From NCBI GenBank assembly GCA_017464085.1, contig JAFUEE010000079.1, forward strand, positions 1 to 39,468: a stretch of 39,468 bases of DNA, written 5' to 3'. The translations under genes and the position numbers were made by a program. This stretch comes from Pseudomonadota bacterium. Its GTDB lineage: Bacteria > Myxococcota_A > Bradymonadia > UBA4248. Every line of letters starts with the position of its first letter. Within the stretch, counting starts at the first letter, position 1. This document shows positions 16,341 through 25,387 of the stretch, in pieces. The notes under the pieces are model-generated. The model had not been told where the DNA came from, searched no databases, and saw nothing but the letters and a program-made list of their open reading frames with translations.

Positions 16341-18029
16341 TCACCTCCCCAGAAGGTCAAACACATTGACCAGGGAAAATCCGACAAGGCCATAGTCCGT
16401 CTTGAAGCGCACGCCCAAATTGAACGAAAGATCGACCGGAAAATCGCCGCGCTCCGCGCGCGACGCGATGCCGAGCACACGGCGACCATGTGACGGCGTG
16501 TCCGCATACGTCGCACCTACGGTCACGAACAGCTCAAGGCGGCGCACAAACGGCTGCCAGGCATAGCTCAGCGCAAGATGGACGAGAAAGTCCTCATACG
16601 AAAGGCTGGACGCGCCTGTGCCAAAAATATCGTACGCGCCACGGCTGGACGGATTCAGATGATGAATCCGACTGGGCGCAAGCGAATAAAAATCATTGAA
16701 GAAGAACTTTTCGAAAAATGGCGCATCCCCGAACAGCGCACCGCCAAAACTGTCGATGCGGAGCACGTGCTGAGGGCTGAGCTCAAAGTTGCTCTGATGG
16801 GCAAGGCTGAGCTTGAAAAATCCATACTGGGACGCGCTCATCCGCGCAGAACCGTTCAGCGCGAGCGCCACCATGTGACCCGCATTGGGCAGGTCGCGCC
16901 CCTCGCGGCTGTCATAAGCCGCCATGATGCGCAACGACGCCAGATTGCTCCAGCCCGACTTCAGATATTTGTCAAGCTGCCCCCCGGGTACGCCCGACTC
17001 GCTCTGACGCAAGATACGCATATATTCAAGGCGGAGCATCAGACGCACATGCGGTATCGGCGCATATCCGATACCCGCCGTGCCGCCGTGCCGCCCAAAG
17101 CCCATCCGGTCGAGCTTCCCCCAAACGCGTCGCTCCCCCCCGGGACCAAACGAGCCGTAGAGATCCTCGAAACTGCTCATAGACTGCACTGAAAACATCA
17201 GAGAGAGCGGCAGATCGGCGATCATCGGCACAAGATATCCAAGCTCAAACGTATATGCGTCAGAACTCGCTGCAGCGAATGCCATGCGCATCCGATGGTC
17301 GGTGCCGAACGGCGCCAGCCAGTCGACATCCAGACCCATCCAGAACGGGGACTTCCGGCTCGCGCCGATATAATAGCGGTTGATCTGCAGCCGCGAACGT
17401 TCCACCAGATCAAGGCAGATCCCGAGCTTCCCGCTCCCGCTTCCCGGACTCAGCGACATGTCCACGGACTGGAAGAGCCCGCTCGCGACAAGCCGGATAC
17501 GCGCAGCCTCAAGATCCTCAAGCGTCACAGAGCGAGAAGTGTCGAGCGCAAGCATCTTCAAAATATACTCGCGCGATGTCTGCATGTTCCCTGCAATGCG
17601 GATATGCTCGATTTCATAGGACGGATTCGGCAGACGCATCTCCGATGCATCCTCAGGCAAGACCATCTCTTCGGCACCGCCCTCCCCCGGAGAATCCGCA
17701 TCCTCTGCAGGCGCAGTATCGGCAGGGAGCATCTCGGATGAGAGCATCAGCGACGCATCCGATGCATCCTCAATGATCCGCCCGTCCGGCGCATATTCAA
17801 CTGCCGGAAAGTCCGGCCCGACCCCAAGCCCATCCGCCGAATCTACAGCGCCTTCCCAATCCTCCCCCATCAGCACGCCGCCCTCAGGCACGGCTTCCGC
17901 ACTTCCGGGAACACCGGCCCCGGCATACGGCATCCCCTGCACATCCGCAGATTGTGCGAAAGATACTTTCGGAAAGACGCACATCCCGAAAAAAATACCC
18001 AAAAGGCACAATCTCAACTTTGTTCCCAT
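16341..18029 (-). CDS. Omp85-superfamily outer membrane protein with one POTRA-like domain
   Basis: A 562-residue protein with a Sec signal peptide (cleavage near Ser-Phe-Ala-Gln). The ORF extends to 18092, but the ATG at 18029 starts the signal peptide. Residues about 30-145 are an acidic, disordered linker. A single POTRA-like module follows (about 150-225, with the pattern Ile-Arg-Ile-x-Gly-Asn...Thr...Leu-Glu...Ala...Leu...Gly-Leu-Phe-x-x-Val). The rest is a transmembrane beta-barrel of the D15/surface antigen type ending in Asn-Val-Phe-Asp-Leu-Leu-Gly-Arg. BamA usually has five POTRAs and TamA three, so this is neither; it is a short member that may insert or translocate a specific partner. 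It is followed directly by a lipoprotein gene. Confidence 0.8.
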   Translation of the reverse strand: MGTKLRLCLLGIFFGMCVFPKVSFAQSADVQGMPYAGAGVPGSAEAVPEGGVLMGEDWEGAVDSADGLGVGPDFPAVEYAPDGRIIEDASDASLMLSSEMLPADTAPAEDADSPGEGGAEEMVLPEDASEMRLPNPSYEIEHIRIAGNMQTSREYILKMLALDTSRSVTLEDLEAARIRLVASGLFQSVDMSLSPGSGSGKLGICLDLVERSRLQINRYYIGASRKSPFWMGLDVDWLAPFGTDHRMRMAFAAASSDAYTFELGYLVPMIADLPLSLMFSVQSMSSFEDLYGSFGPGGERRVWGKLDRMGFGRHGGTAGIGYAPIPHVRLMLRLEYMRILRQSESGVPGGQLDKYLKSGWSNLASLRIMAAYDSREGRDLPNAGHMVALALNGSARMSASQYGFFKLSLAHQSNFELSPQHVLRIDSFGGALFGDAPFFEKFFFNDFYSLAPSRIHHLNPSSRGAYDIFGTGASSLSYEDFLVHLALSYAWQPFVRRLELFVTVGATYADTPSHGRRVLGIASRAERGDFPVDLSFNLGVRFKTDYGLVGFSLVNVFDLLGR

Positions 18030-18081
18030 AAAGCAATGCCCACAAAAAAGACGCGGACAATATCCGCGTCCATGCCTGAAA

Positions 18082-19095
18082 TCATCCCACAAAAATATGG
18101 AATGACTTATAGCGCTCGATATAATCGCGATAAGTGCCAGAAATATCGATGATACCGATAAATTCCGTGCCGCGCCCCGGGCTGATGTTGACGATCAGCT
18201 TGTTCAGATTCTCCATGATGAAATAGAACCCCATGCCGGCACCGCCCTGTTTTTGCTCAATCTGATCATGCCCCATGGCAAAACAGCGCGCAAGATAGCT
18301 CCGGATTTTCTCGGGAGTCAGCGAGCCAAAGCGGTCGCGCACGGAAATAATGAACTGCGAGCCGTCGCTCGCGAAAGAGAAAAAGCACGACTCCCCAGGC
18401 TGAAGCTCGACAGGCACTGTGCGCGAGCGGCTCGCGTAGGGACGCACGCCGTTATAAATCGGCGCATCATATATCGCATTCATCAGCATCTCGTCAGCCA
18501 CGCCCGCAACCGCAGATATGATCCGCTTGTTTATGCCGATGTTCGCAGCATACTCAGAAAGCGCATCGAGCAGCGGGTCTTTCTGCAGACTCGACGTCAC
18601 CTCGTATGCCACGGGCATCGCGCCGTAGCACAGATATTTCTCAATGCCGAAAATATCGTTGCGCAGGATCTTCCCGACCGTGATAATCAGCTCTTCAGGC
18701 GCAAAATCATCCGATTTCGCCACGAGATTGCTCACATAGGGCATGCTGAAAATCGCCTGCATTTCCTCGCGATTCCTGCGCGACGCGAGAAGAAGGATGC
18801 GCGTTCGGCCACTCACCCAGTGCGATGCCGGCATCTGCGCAAACCGTTCGAGGAAATTATCAAACGCGGTGCGGCCGTTTCCCTCCGTCATCTGAGAATG
18901 CTGATCGTAATCCGCAACAAGCAGATCGATGTTCTGGTGCATAATCGTCTCTTCCGCCTCCGCGATGCTCGTCACGACCTGAAGGCTGCACCCGGTTGCG
19001 GATAGCGTCTTTGTCAACGCCTGCTGTTCCTTCGGCGTGGAGACGAGAAGGAGGATTGTCGCTGTATCTGCTATGAGCGTTGGAACGATTTTCAT
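18082..19095 (-). CDS. receiver-like domain fused to GHKL (histidine-kinase-type) ATPase domain
   Basis: A 337-residue cytoplasmic protein. Residues 12-145 resemble a response-regulator receiver: Asp62 is at the phospho-acceptor position and Lys127 at the conserved lysine. The acidic pair expected after strand 1 is replaced by Ser-Thr, so metal binding and phosphorylation are doubtful. Residues 185-325 form a GHKL ATPase domain with an N box (Glu202...Asn206), a G1 box (Asp254-x-x-Gly257) and a Gly-rich G2 loop (284-289). There is no dimerisation/phosphorylation His domain, so it is not an ordinary sensor kinase. An anti-sigma-factor-like or switch role is possible. It sits between genes for periplasmic and outer-membrane proteins on the same strand, 31 nt after one and 52 nt before the next. 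Confidence 0.75.
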   Translation of the reverse strand: MKIVPTLIADTATILLLVSTPKEQQALTKTLSATGCSLQVVTSIAEAEETIMHQNIDLLVADYDQHSQMTEGNGRTAFDNFLERFAQMPASHWVSGRTRILLLASRRNREEMQAIFSMPYVSNLVAKSDDFAPEELIITVGKILRNDIFGIEKYLCYGAMPVAYEVTSSLQKDPLLDALSEYAANIGINKRIISAVAGVADEMLMNAIYDAPIYNGVRPYASRSRTVPVELQPGESCFFSFASDGSQFIISVRDRFGSLTPEKIRSYLARCFAMGHDQIEQKQGGAGMGFYFIMENLNKLIVNISPGRGTEFIGIIDISGTYRDYIERYKSFHIFVG

Positions 19096-19126
19096 CTGAT
19101 TTCATCCAAAAAATAACGGAGTAAAA

Positions 19127-20068
19127 CTACAGGCGCTGCTCGAGTTTCCGGTCAAACTCGCTCATCGACGGCACATACTGAATCTGAAATGGATTAAACG
19201 CAATACCATCCGTGCGTTTCTGAAGCGCGGAACTCGTCAGGCTGACCTTTGCTGTCTCGGGCTCAAGCGGCTGATAGCTCAAGGCATTCGACTTCCGCGT
19301 ACCCGCAATGCGGCGGTAGGCCCCTGCATCCCCGGCATTATAGACCGCGCTGCCCGTGATGAACGTGGACGTATGGACGCTGATGTTCTGGAGCGCATGC
19401 TTGAGCGTCTCGGCACTGTCGCCGCTCACCCGCGCGGAATTTACAGCAATGATCGGAAGCCCGACACCGCTCGACATATAGACCGTCGTGAAACCGGAAT
19501 CGTAACCGTCATAGACGAGCGTCAGGTCTGCCTTGCCCATTTCCACGGCATTGAGCGCCGAGCGCACATCGCGAACTTCGTCAATCGCAGAAAAATACTC
19601 CGATGCCTTGATCTCGTTGCCAAGCGCAGATGCCGTCATGAACGACCCGGCAAGGGACGCGTTCGACACGAGCGCAAGGCGTTTGCCGCGATACTTGTAA
19701 AGCTTGTCGCTCCCCCCTTTTTTCGCGATGACCTTGAGCGCACGTGTCGTCTGGCCATTTGCAGAGAGCATCGCCACGGGGCGAAGCGAGCCGCTCTTGC
19801 CGGAAAAATAATCCGCATCGAGAATCGCCACGTCCACGTTGGAACGCTCCGCCTCAAAGTCAGCCGCGCGCGCGAATGCACGCCCCTCCCACGACTTCCC
19901 TGTCGCGCTCGAAAGCGCTTTAGCCACCTTGTTCACATACGCATTGCGCTCCGCACCGTCCTTGAAGTCTAGATTCGGCGCATAAATCGCCACAATCTCA
20001 CCTGACGCCAGACTCGGCGCGAGCATCAGCATACCAAACAACAAATTCCCTAAGACTCTCCGCATCAT
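19127..20068 (-). CDS. PhnD-like periplasmic substrate-binding-type protein
   Basis: A 313-residue protein with a Sec signal peptide (cleavage near Ala-Ser-Gly-Glu). It overlaps the end of the TPR gene as ATGA; a second ATG follows at 20065, and GGGAG upstream serves either. The body resembles type 2 periplasmic binding proteins of the phosphate/phosphonate (PhnD) group: a first strand with Ala-Ile-Tyr-Ala-Pro, a Lys-Gly-Gly...Lys-Tyr-Arg-Gly-Lys-Arg-Leu-Ala-Leu segment, and a Lys-Ala-Asp-Leu-Thr-Leu-Val-Tyr-Asp-Gly motif. No ABC transporter genes are nearby, so it may be a sensor or structural component, not a transport protein. Ligand unknown. Confidence 0.7.
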   Translation of the reverse strand: MMRRVLGNLLFGMLMLAPSLASGEIVAIYAPNLDFKDGAERNAYVNKVAKALSSATGKSWEGRAFARAADFEAERSNVDVAILDADYFSGKSGSLRPVAMLSANGQTTRALKVIAKKGGSDKLYKYRGKRLALVSNASLAGSFMTASALGNEIKASEYFSAIDEVRDVRSALNAVEMGKADLTLVYDGYDSGFTTVYMSSGVGLPIIAVNSARVSGDSAETLKHALQNISVHTSTFITGSAVYNAGDAGAYRRIAGTRKSNALSYQPLEPETAKVSLTSSALQKRTDGIAFNPFQIQYVPSMSEFDRKLEQRL

Positions 20069-22473
20069 TCACTCCCCCACACTCGCTGTTTCGTCGAAAG
20101 CATGCGGCGAACATCCTCTGATTTGCGGGAACTCGCCATCGACACATATTTCTCATAATACTGGGTCGCTCGCGCGCCTTCACCTACGCCATCCAAATAA
20201 ATCGCATAGTTCAGCACGGCCTCTGGAATATTCTGCTTCGCATACTTTTCGAGAACATCCTCGGCATTCGAGAGCTTCTTCGCCTGAAGCTTCGCGAGAA
20301 CCTGGTTATACTGATCTGAATTTGACGGGTTTCCAAGCGCATTCAGACGGTTATAGTTGTCGAGCGCTGCGTCATATTTGTGATTTTTCAACGCCTGATA
20401 GCCGAGCTTCCGGCGTACAGCTGCCTCAAGCGAACGGCGGTCCGCTGACGGCTTCGCGCCCAAAAGCGAAAGCGCCGCATCGAGATTGCCTGTTTCATAA
20501 TACACATACGCGAGCTCATACGACACGTCGAGCCTGCCGCCTTCCACGATCAGGCGGCGGCTGTCAGGATCAAGCTCTGAAAATCCGTTCTGAACCGCCT
20601 CAAGCGCCGTCTTCGCCTGCGTATATCGCTTCGAGCGAATGCTCGAAATCGCCTGAAGATAATCATACCTGATCCGGTCGAGCGTATCGAGGCCTTCCTT
20701 AAAGCGCTCCACTCGCTCAAGCTGCCGGTCGAGCTTCGCAAAATCCCCGCCGTCATACGCATTCATTGCGCCCTGAAGCGCAACGACGGCAGATGCGGGC
20801 GAATCCACGACCCCCATCTTCTCGGCTTCCTCGAGCGACTTCGCCGCATCATCCCACTGCCCGATGCTGGATTGCGCCACGGCAAGCAGATACCAGCCGG
20901 AGCCGCCCAGCGCATCCGCTGTCTGCGCCGACTTCAGGTCGTTCAGGCGCTGCACCGCATACTTGTTCTTGCCGTCCATGATGTCGAACTGCGCCGCAAG
21001 CTTGATCACGTTCGGGTCGTCCGGCGAAAGCTGCTCCGCCATCTGGAACGACTGATACGCCTCATCCATATTGCCCTCGAGAAGCGCGAGCTGCGAAAAA
21101 CTGCAGTACGCCTGCACCGAATGCACCTCCATCGAAAGCGCCTGGTCGAAGTACGAACGCGCCTGCTCGAACTCCCCCATCATCATCGCGTCAATCCCCT
21201 GATGAAGCAGCGTGATGCTCAGCATTTCCCACGCCAGGGAGTTGTTCACGCTCTCGTCAATCAGGAGCATCAGAAGCTCCGACGCCTGTACATAATTCCC
21301 CGTCTCCATATATTCGCGCGCGAGATAAACACCATAGATGCTCTCATCCATGTGGTCTTCGCGAAGCTGCCGATGAACCGACACCGATTCGTCCACAAAA
21401 CCCTGCTTGCGAAGCATCACCGCGCCAAAATGAAGGTCATCCGGATTCGTCGTGTCCTTCATCAGCTTGCGGACTTCGTCCGCCGCACCCGCCTCACCGC
21501 GAAGCATGCGGATATAGGCCAGTTTCAGCTTGATGTACTTGTAATCGGGCATCTCAGCCTCGAGCGCCTTGAACAGCGCCTCTGCCTTGTCGAGATGCCC
21601 AAGCTTCAGCTCGCTGTCTGCCGTAAAATACTGCGCGCTCATGTGCGTGCGGTCTTTTTCGAGCACCACCGCAAATCGCTTGATCGCCTCCTCATAACGA
21701 CCGCCGAGATAATACACGCTCGCGATCGTATACAGAAGCTCGCTGCGACGCGGGTCAAGCTTGTACGCCTGCTCGTAAAGCTTCACAGCCTCGTCAATCT
21801 GACCGCGCTCATATTTGACATGCCCCATGTTGATCTTGGCAATCACATCATCGGGCGCCAGTTCCAGAAGCCTCGCAAGCGTCGCCTCGGCACCCGCAAC
21901 ATCCTTCGCCTGAATATACGCGGACGAAAGCGCGCGAAACGCCTGAACATCATCCGGCGTCGCTGACGCATATTGCTCAAAATATGACTGCGCCTTGAGC
22001 GAATCGCCCTTGTCAAGGCTGATCTTCCCAAGCACAAAATACGCCTCCGAAAGGTCACTGCGCGTCGCCACAACCTCGTTCAGAAGCGCCTCCGCATCCT
22101 CCGTGCGCCCAGCCTGATAAAGATTCAGCCCGAGGTAGTGCTTCAGCTCCACATTGTCCGAGTGATGCGCAAGCCCTTTCTGCAAAATATCGATCCCGTC
22201 CTCGCTCTTCTTCTGCACATACAGCACATATCCGAGACGGATATACGCCGACACCATGCCAGGCTCAGCATTGATCGCGCTGCGGTATTCCTTCTCGGCC
22301 TGCGCAAAATAGGAGACATCGCCCTTTTCCTCAGCCTGGCGCTCCAATTTTATGCCATTGTCATAGTTCTCCTGCGCCTGCTTGGTCGCATAATGGCTCT
22401 GCGCATACGCATGACCACCTCCCAATACAAGCATCGCCGCCATCACGATCGCACGTAAACCAATATAACGCAT
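20065..22473 (-). CDS. secreted tetratricopeptide repeat protein
   Basis: An 802-residue protein with a Sec signal peptide (cleavage near Ala-Tyr-Ala-Gln) and AGGAAAG upstream of its ATG. Almost the whole mature chain is TPR repeats of about 34 residues, with the usual small residues at Trp-Leu-Gly-Tyr-Ala-Phe-Ala-Pro positions; the clearest lie between residues 70 and 330. TPR solenoids bind other proteins, and in the periplasm they often assemble envelope machines. It is the first gene of a tightly packed cluster (binding-like protein, receiver/GHKL protein, Omp85-like barrel, lipoprotein), which suggests one envelope complex or pathway. Confidence 0.85.
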   Translation of the reverse strand: MRYIGLRAIVMAAMLVLGGGHAYAQSHYATKQAQENYDNGIKLERQAEEKGDVSYFAQAEKEYRSAINAEPGMVSAYIRLGYVLYVQKKSEDGIDILQKGLAHHSDNVELKHYLGLNLYQAGRTEDAEALLNEVVATRSDLSEAYFVLGKISLDKGDSLKAQSYFEQYASATPDDVQAFRALSSAYIQAKDVAGAEATLARLLELAPDDVIAKINMGHVKYERGQIDEAVKLYEQAYKLDPRRSELLYTIASVYYLGGRYEEAIKRFAVVLEKDRTHMSAQYFTADSELKLGHLDKAEALFKALEAEMPDYKYIKLKLAYIRMLRGEAGAADEVRKLMKDTTNPDDLHFGAVMLRKQGFVDESVSVHRQLREDHMDESIYGVYLAREYMETGNYVQASELLMLLIDESVNNSLAWEMLSITLLHQGIDAMMMGEFEQARSYFDQALSMEVHSVQAYCSFSQLALLEGNMDEAYQSFQMAEQLSPDDPNVIKLAAQFDIMDGKNKYAVQRLNDLKSAQTADALGGSGWYLLAVAQSSIGQWDDAAKSLEEAEKMGVVDSPASAVVALQGAMNAYDGGDFAKLDRQLERVERFKEGLDTLDRIRYDYLQAISSIRSKRYTQAKTALEAVQNGFSELDPDSRRLIVEGGRLDVSYELAYVYYETGNLDAALSLLGAKPSADRRSLEAAVRRKLGYQALKNHKYDAALDNYNRLNALGNPSNSDQYNQVLAKLQAKKLSNAEDVLEKYAKQNIPEAVLNYAIYLDGVGEGARATQYYEKYVSMASSRKSEDVRRMLSTKQRVWGSE

Positions 22474-22589
22474 CCGCTTTCCTCACAAAATAGAAGCGCA
22501 AAATACACCGATCATATTTTACACATTCTTATACACAAATGGCAAGACAACTCGCCAGGCGACTGCCATTTTGCCTCTCTTTGCCGGGG

Positions 22590-22658
22590 GCGCAGGCTAT
22601 GCCCGTCTGAAGGCCGGGCATACGCCTTGCGCGCCGCGCCTATTGCATACGGCGCGGC
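22590..22658 (-). repeat. intergenic hairpin repeat cluster D (2 units, reverse type)
   Basis: Unit 22590-22632 has core TATGCCCG...CGGGCATA; unit 22633-22658 has arms GCCGCGCC/GGCGCGGC around the minimal core TAT-tgc-ATA. Both have the unpaired C after ATA. The cluster lies downstream of the DUF3137-like gene and upstream of the TPR gene. Confidence 0.8.
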
Positions 22659-22724
22659 TTACGCATCTTTCCGCGCATATCACCGGCAAGCACACCATTC
22701 TCAAACATGCCGGCACATCAATGC

Positions 22725-24077
22725 TCAAGCCTCGCGCGTTTCTGCAGTTTCTGCAGGCGCAGATGCAGGCTCGGCGTCTGACGGCTCTGACGCCTTGACT
22801 GCCTCAAGCCCCTTCGTCACGAGATCGAGATAGATCGTCATCGCCTCAACCTCCTCTGCAAAACGTCGCCCGAGAAGCTCGAGATTCTTCAGATCGCCCG
22901 GCTGGAGCTCGAACGTGTCGCGCGCGTTCTCTGTCGCAAGGTACAAATAATTCCCCTCAAAACGCATCGTTGTCCGGGACACGACATACGCATCCGCCGC
23001 AATCATATCCTGAGAGAGACGTTCCACCAGACGAAGCGCAGTCTGGCGAGCAGCTTCCTTGCGCGCGTCGGACACATCGCGGCCATTCACGCCGAAATTC
23101 ACTTCAAACTGCCGGTCAAACTGCGCATTCCCTGTCGTAAAGAACTTCCCTGCCTGCTTCTGGCCTTCATAGTGCTCGGGCGTCAGCATCGTCTCTCGCT
23201 CGTGAATCGTAATCCACGACTTGAGATCCAGGCCGGTCTCGATGACAAAAAGCTGCCCCGAGTAAACCGTATTTGCCAGCTTCTTGTTGTCACCATACTT
23301 GATGATGCTGATATCGCCGAACGAAAATGGGAACCCGCGCCAGCTGCCGCGAAAATAATCGCTCATCTTCGCTTCGCTCCAGTCCATACTGAAACCGGCA
23401 GAATCCAGCACGTCCTCATCCACAGTCTTATACGCCAGATAAACCTCCGGATTGAACGTCTTCTTGATCGCATTGAAGACCATCGAATACTTGACCGATT
23501 TCCGGAAATGCATCAGCCGGTCATGGAACACGAACCCCAGCACCGCTAGCGATGCGAGAAACAGAAATAGCCCTCCCCACAAGCCAAGAGAGATGCTTCC
23601 CGCAAGCGCTCCCAATAAAAGGACTGGCGCGCCAATCATCATGCCGATGTCGATTCTCAGATGCTTCTTGAGCTCATCCAGCGGATAGACATAACGCTTC
23701 ATTTCCGCCTGCTGACGCCTGACATCCCTGCTGTTTCTAGTTGCCTTCGAACGACCGCAAGTCACGCGCGGCATATCGGCCTTTGACGGGTTCTGCACCG
23801 TCTGGCCGCATTCAGTCTCAAAAAGCGCGCCTTCTTCCGCTTCTTTTCGAGCATCCGTTTCATCCGATGAGGACGCAACAGAGACGTCACCTCCGGCATC
23901 CTCGCTCCGCTCCGGCGACGATTGAGCCTCAGCGGCCTCATGATAAGACACAGCTTCCGCATCCGCTTCAAGAACCGGCTCCGCACCAGCCGTCACCTCG
24001 CCGCTTTCCCGCACGGCACCTGACGCTTCCGTAGATGGCTCCGAAATCAACGCTTCGGTCGATTCACGCTCTGACAT
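22725..24077 (-). CDS. DUF3137-like inner membrane protein
   Basis: A 450-residue protein. Residues 1-125 are acidic and disordered (Glu/Ser/Ala-rich, then a short basic patch). Two adjacent transmembrane helices follow at about 143-161 and 164-185, then a soluble domain of about 240 residues. This domain resembles DUF3137: a short strand ending Tyr-Ser-Gly-Gln-Leu-Phe-Val-Ile, a Phe-x-Arg-Gln-Phe-Glu-Val segment, and a late strand with Tyr-Leu-Tyr-Leu-Ala. The family has no known function. The gene lies between the radical SAM terminator and a hairpin repeat cluster, so it is probably a single-gene unit. The family match is by pattern only. Confidence 0.65.
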   Translation of the reverse strand: MSERESTEALISEPSTEASGAVRESGEVTAGAEPVLEADAEAVSYHEAAEAQSSPERSEDAGGDVSVASSSDETDARKEAEEGALFETECGQTVQNPSKADMPRVTCGRSKATRNSRDVRRQQAEMKRYVYPLDELKKHLRIDIGMMIGAPVLLLGALAGSISLGLWGGLFLFLASLAVLGFVFHDRLMHFRKSVKYSMVFNAIKKTFNPEVYLAYKTVDEDVLDSAGFSMDWSEAKMSDYFRGSWRGFPFSFGDISIIKYGDNKKLANTVYSGQLFVIETGLDLKSWITIHERETMLTPEHYEGQKQAGKFFTTGNAQFDRQFEVNFGVNGRDVSDARKEAARQTALRLVERLSQDMIAADAYVVSRTTMRFEGNYLYLATENARDTFELQPGDLKNLELLGRRFAEEVEAMTIYLDLVTKGLEAVKASEPSDAEPASAPAETAETREA

Positions 24078-24154
24078 ATCAATTTTCCAACGATCACATT
24101 CACACGCAGCCGCATACGCGCTTTCAAACCCAAAAGCAGGGCTGCGGAAATATT

Positions 24155-24186
24155 AAAAAAACGGCAGACTGCTTCGCAGCCTGCCG
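24155..24186 (-). terminator. intrinsic terminator of the radical SAM operon
   Basis: CGGCAG-a-CTG (24162-24171) pairs with CAG-c-CTGCCG (24177-24186) with one internal mismatch and a short CTTCG loop. On the minus strand it is followed by seven T. It lies 57 nt after the stop at 24243. Confidence 0.85.
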
Positions 24187-24242
24187 GCCGAAATCATCTG
24201 CCCGATATACTTAACACAGATGCGCTTTCAAAAAAAATGGCA

Positions 24243-25349
24243 TTATTTCGGATTCTTGACCATCTCGTAAAAACACCGATGCGTCGGCGTGCTCTTGTCG
24301 TCATAGAGGTGCATCGCACCGCCATGGCAAAGGTCGAACTTGTCGCAGTGACGGCATGGCCCGAGCTTCCGCGTCCACGAGCGGTCGCGATAATCCTGGT
24401 ACCTGTTGTCCCAGATATCCTTGAAACGCTCCTTGCGTATGTCGCCCTGATCAAAGTACTGCGAGATCTCCGGGCATGCGCCCACAATGCCGTCATAGCG
24501 GATTCCGCCCACATTGATGCCCGCGCGGCACTGGCACAGATACGGCCGCACGAGGCCTTCAAAATCATCGCCGAGATACCCTTCCTCGCTGAACTCCGGG
24601 CGCACCTCGTCATCCCCGAGCACGCGGCGACGGTTGCGGACAAACGTCAGAAGCTTGCGGATATCCGCATCGTCTAAGAGCAGGTCGGGATTTTCCGCCG
24701 CACGCCCGATCGCAATGACCGGAGACACGCGCCAGCGCTTGACGCCCTGCGCCGTCACCCATTCGCGCATCTCTTCGAGATGATCCATGCACGGCTTCGT
24801 AATCGTCGAGAGAATTTCCAAAATGCCGGCATACCCGGCATCTTTCAAATTCTTGATCGCCTTCACGACATGCGCGCTCATCCCTTTGCCGCGAATGGAA
24901 TCATTGATCTCGGGAAGCGAATCGCACGACAGCGATATCGAGTCCATACCGCATTCCACGAGCTTCCGGGCTGCTTCTTCGTTGAGCAGCGTCGAGTTGC
25001 ACACCATCCCATAACGGAACCCGCGCTCGTGCAGCCTCGCAAATATCTCAAAAATATCCTTGCGGAAAAGAGGCTCTCCGCCTGTCACGGCAATCATCAC
25101 GCGCTTCGGATCGAAATCTTCCGCAAGCTGATCAATGATATCGAGCCATTCCTGCGTCGTCAGCTCATTCATGCGCTCCTCGAGCGTGCAGCTGCTCCCG
25201 CAGTATCGGCAGTGGATGTTGCACCGCCGGGAAACCTCAAAAAAGAGATAGCGCAACTCATGAAGGTCGCGGTTGGCCGATGTGCGAATCTGATGACGCT
25301 TCCACATCATCTTGCGGTAAATCATCAGGCGGAGATCAGGTTTCGTCAT
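24243..25349 (-). CDS. radical SAM/SPASM enzyme, rSAM/lipoprotein-system type
   Basis: A 368-residue enzyme with GAGG 7-8 nt before its ATG. The radical SAM cluster motif CxxxCxxC is CNIHCRYC (Cys43, 47, 50), and the SAM-binding Gly-Gly-Glu-Pro lies at 90-93. The C-terminal SPASM domain supplies further Cys (a Cys-x-Cys-Arg-Ala-Gly, an Ala-Cys-Pro, then Cys332, 335, 341 and 359) for auxiliary Fe-S clusters. The stretch Asn-Arg-Tyr...Tyr-Arg-x-Arg-Ser-Trp-Thr before the last Cys set, and Met-His-Leu after it, agree with my memory of the radical SAM enzymes of Bacteroidetes paired with lipoproteins (TIGR04133 type). SPASM enzymes modify peptide side chains. The gene starts 38 nt after a repetitive Cys-rich lipoprotein gene, its likely substrate. 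Confidence 0.88.
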   Translation of the reverse strand: MTKPDLRLMIYRKMMWKRHQIRTSANRDLHELRYLFFEVSRRCNIHCRYCGSSCTLEERMNELTTQEWLDIIDQLAEDFDPKRVMIAVTGGEPLFRKDIFEIFARLHERGFRYGMVCNSTLLNEEAARKLVECGMDSISLSCDSLPEINDSIRGKGMSAHVVKAIKNLKDAGYAGILEILSTITKPCMDHLEEMREWVTAQGVKRWRVSPVIAIGRAAENPDLLLDDADIRKLLTFVRNRRRVLGDDEVRPEFSEEGYLGDDFEGLVRPYLCQCRAGINVGGIRYDGIVGACPEISQYFDQGDIRKERFKDIWDNRYQDYRDRSWTRKLGPCRHCDKFDLCHGGAMHLYDDKSTPTHRCFYEMVKNPK

Positions 25350-25387
25350 AAATACACCTCGCTAAATCCAAACAGTTCTTCAACGTA

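Noticed and set aside
20872..21966. A 364-residue open frame antisense to the TPR gene
   Set aside because: An Arg/His/Leu-rich mirror of TPR codons, without start signals.
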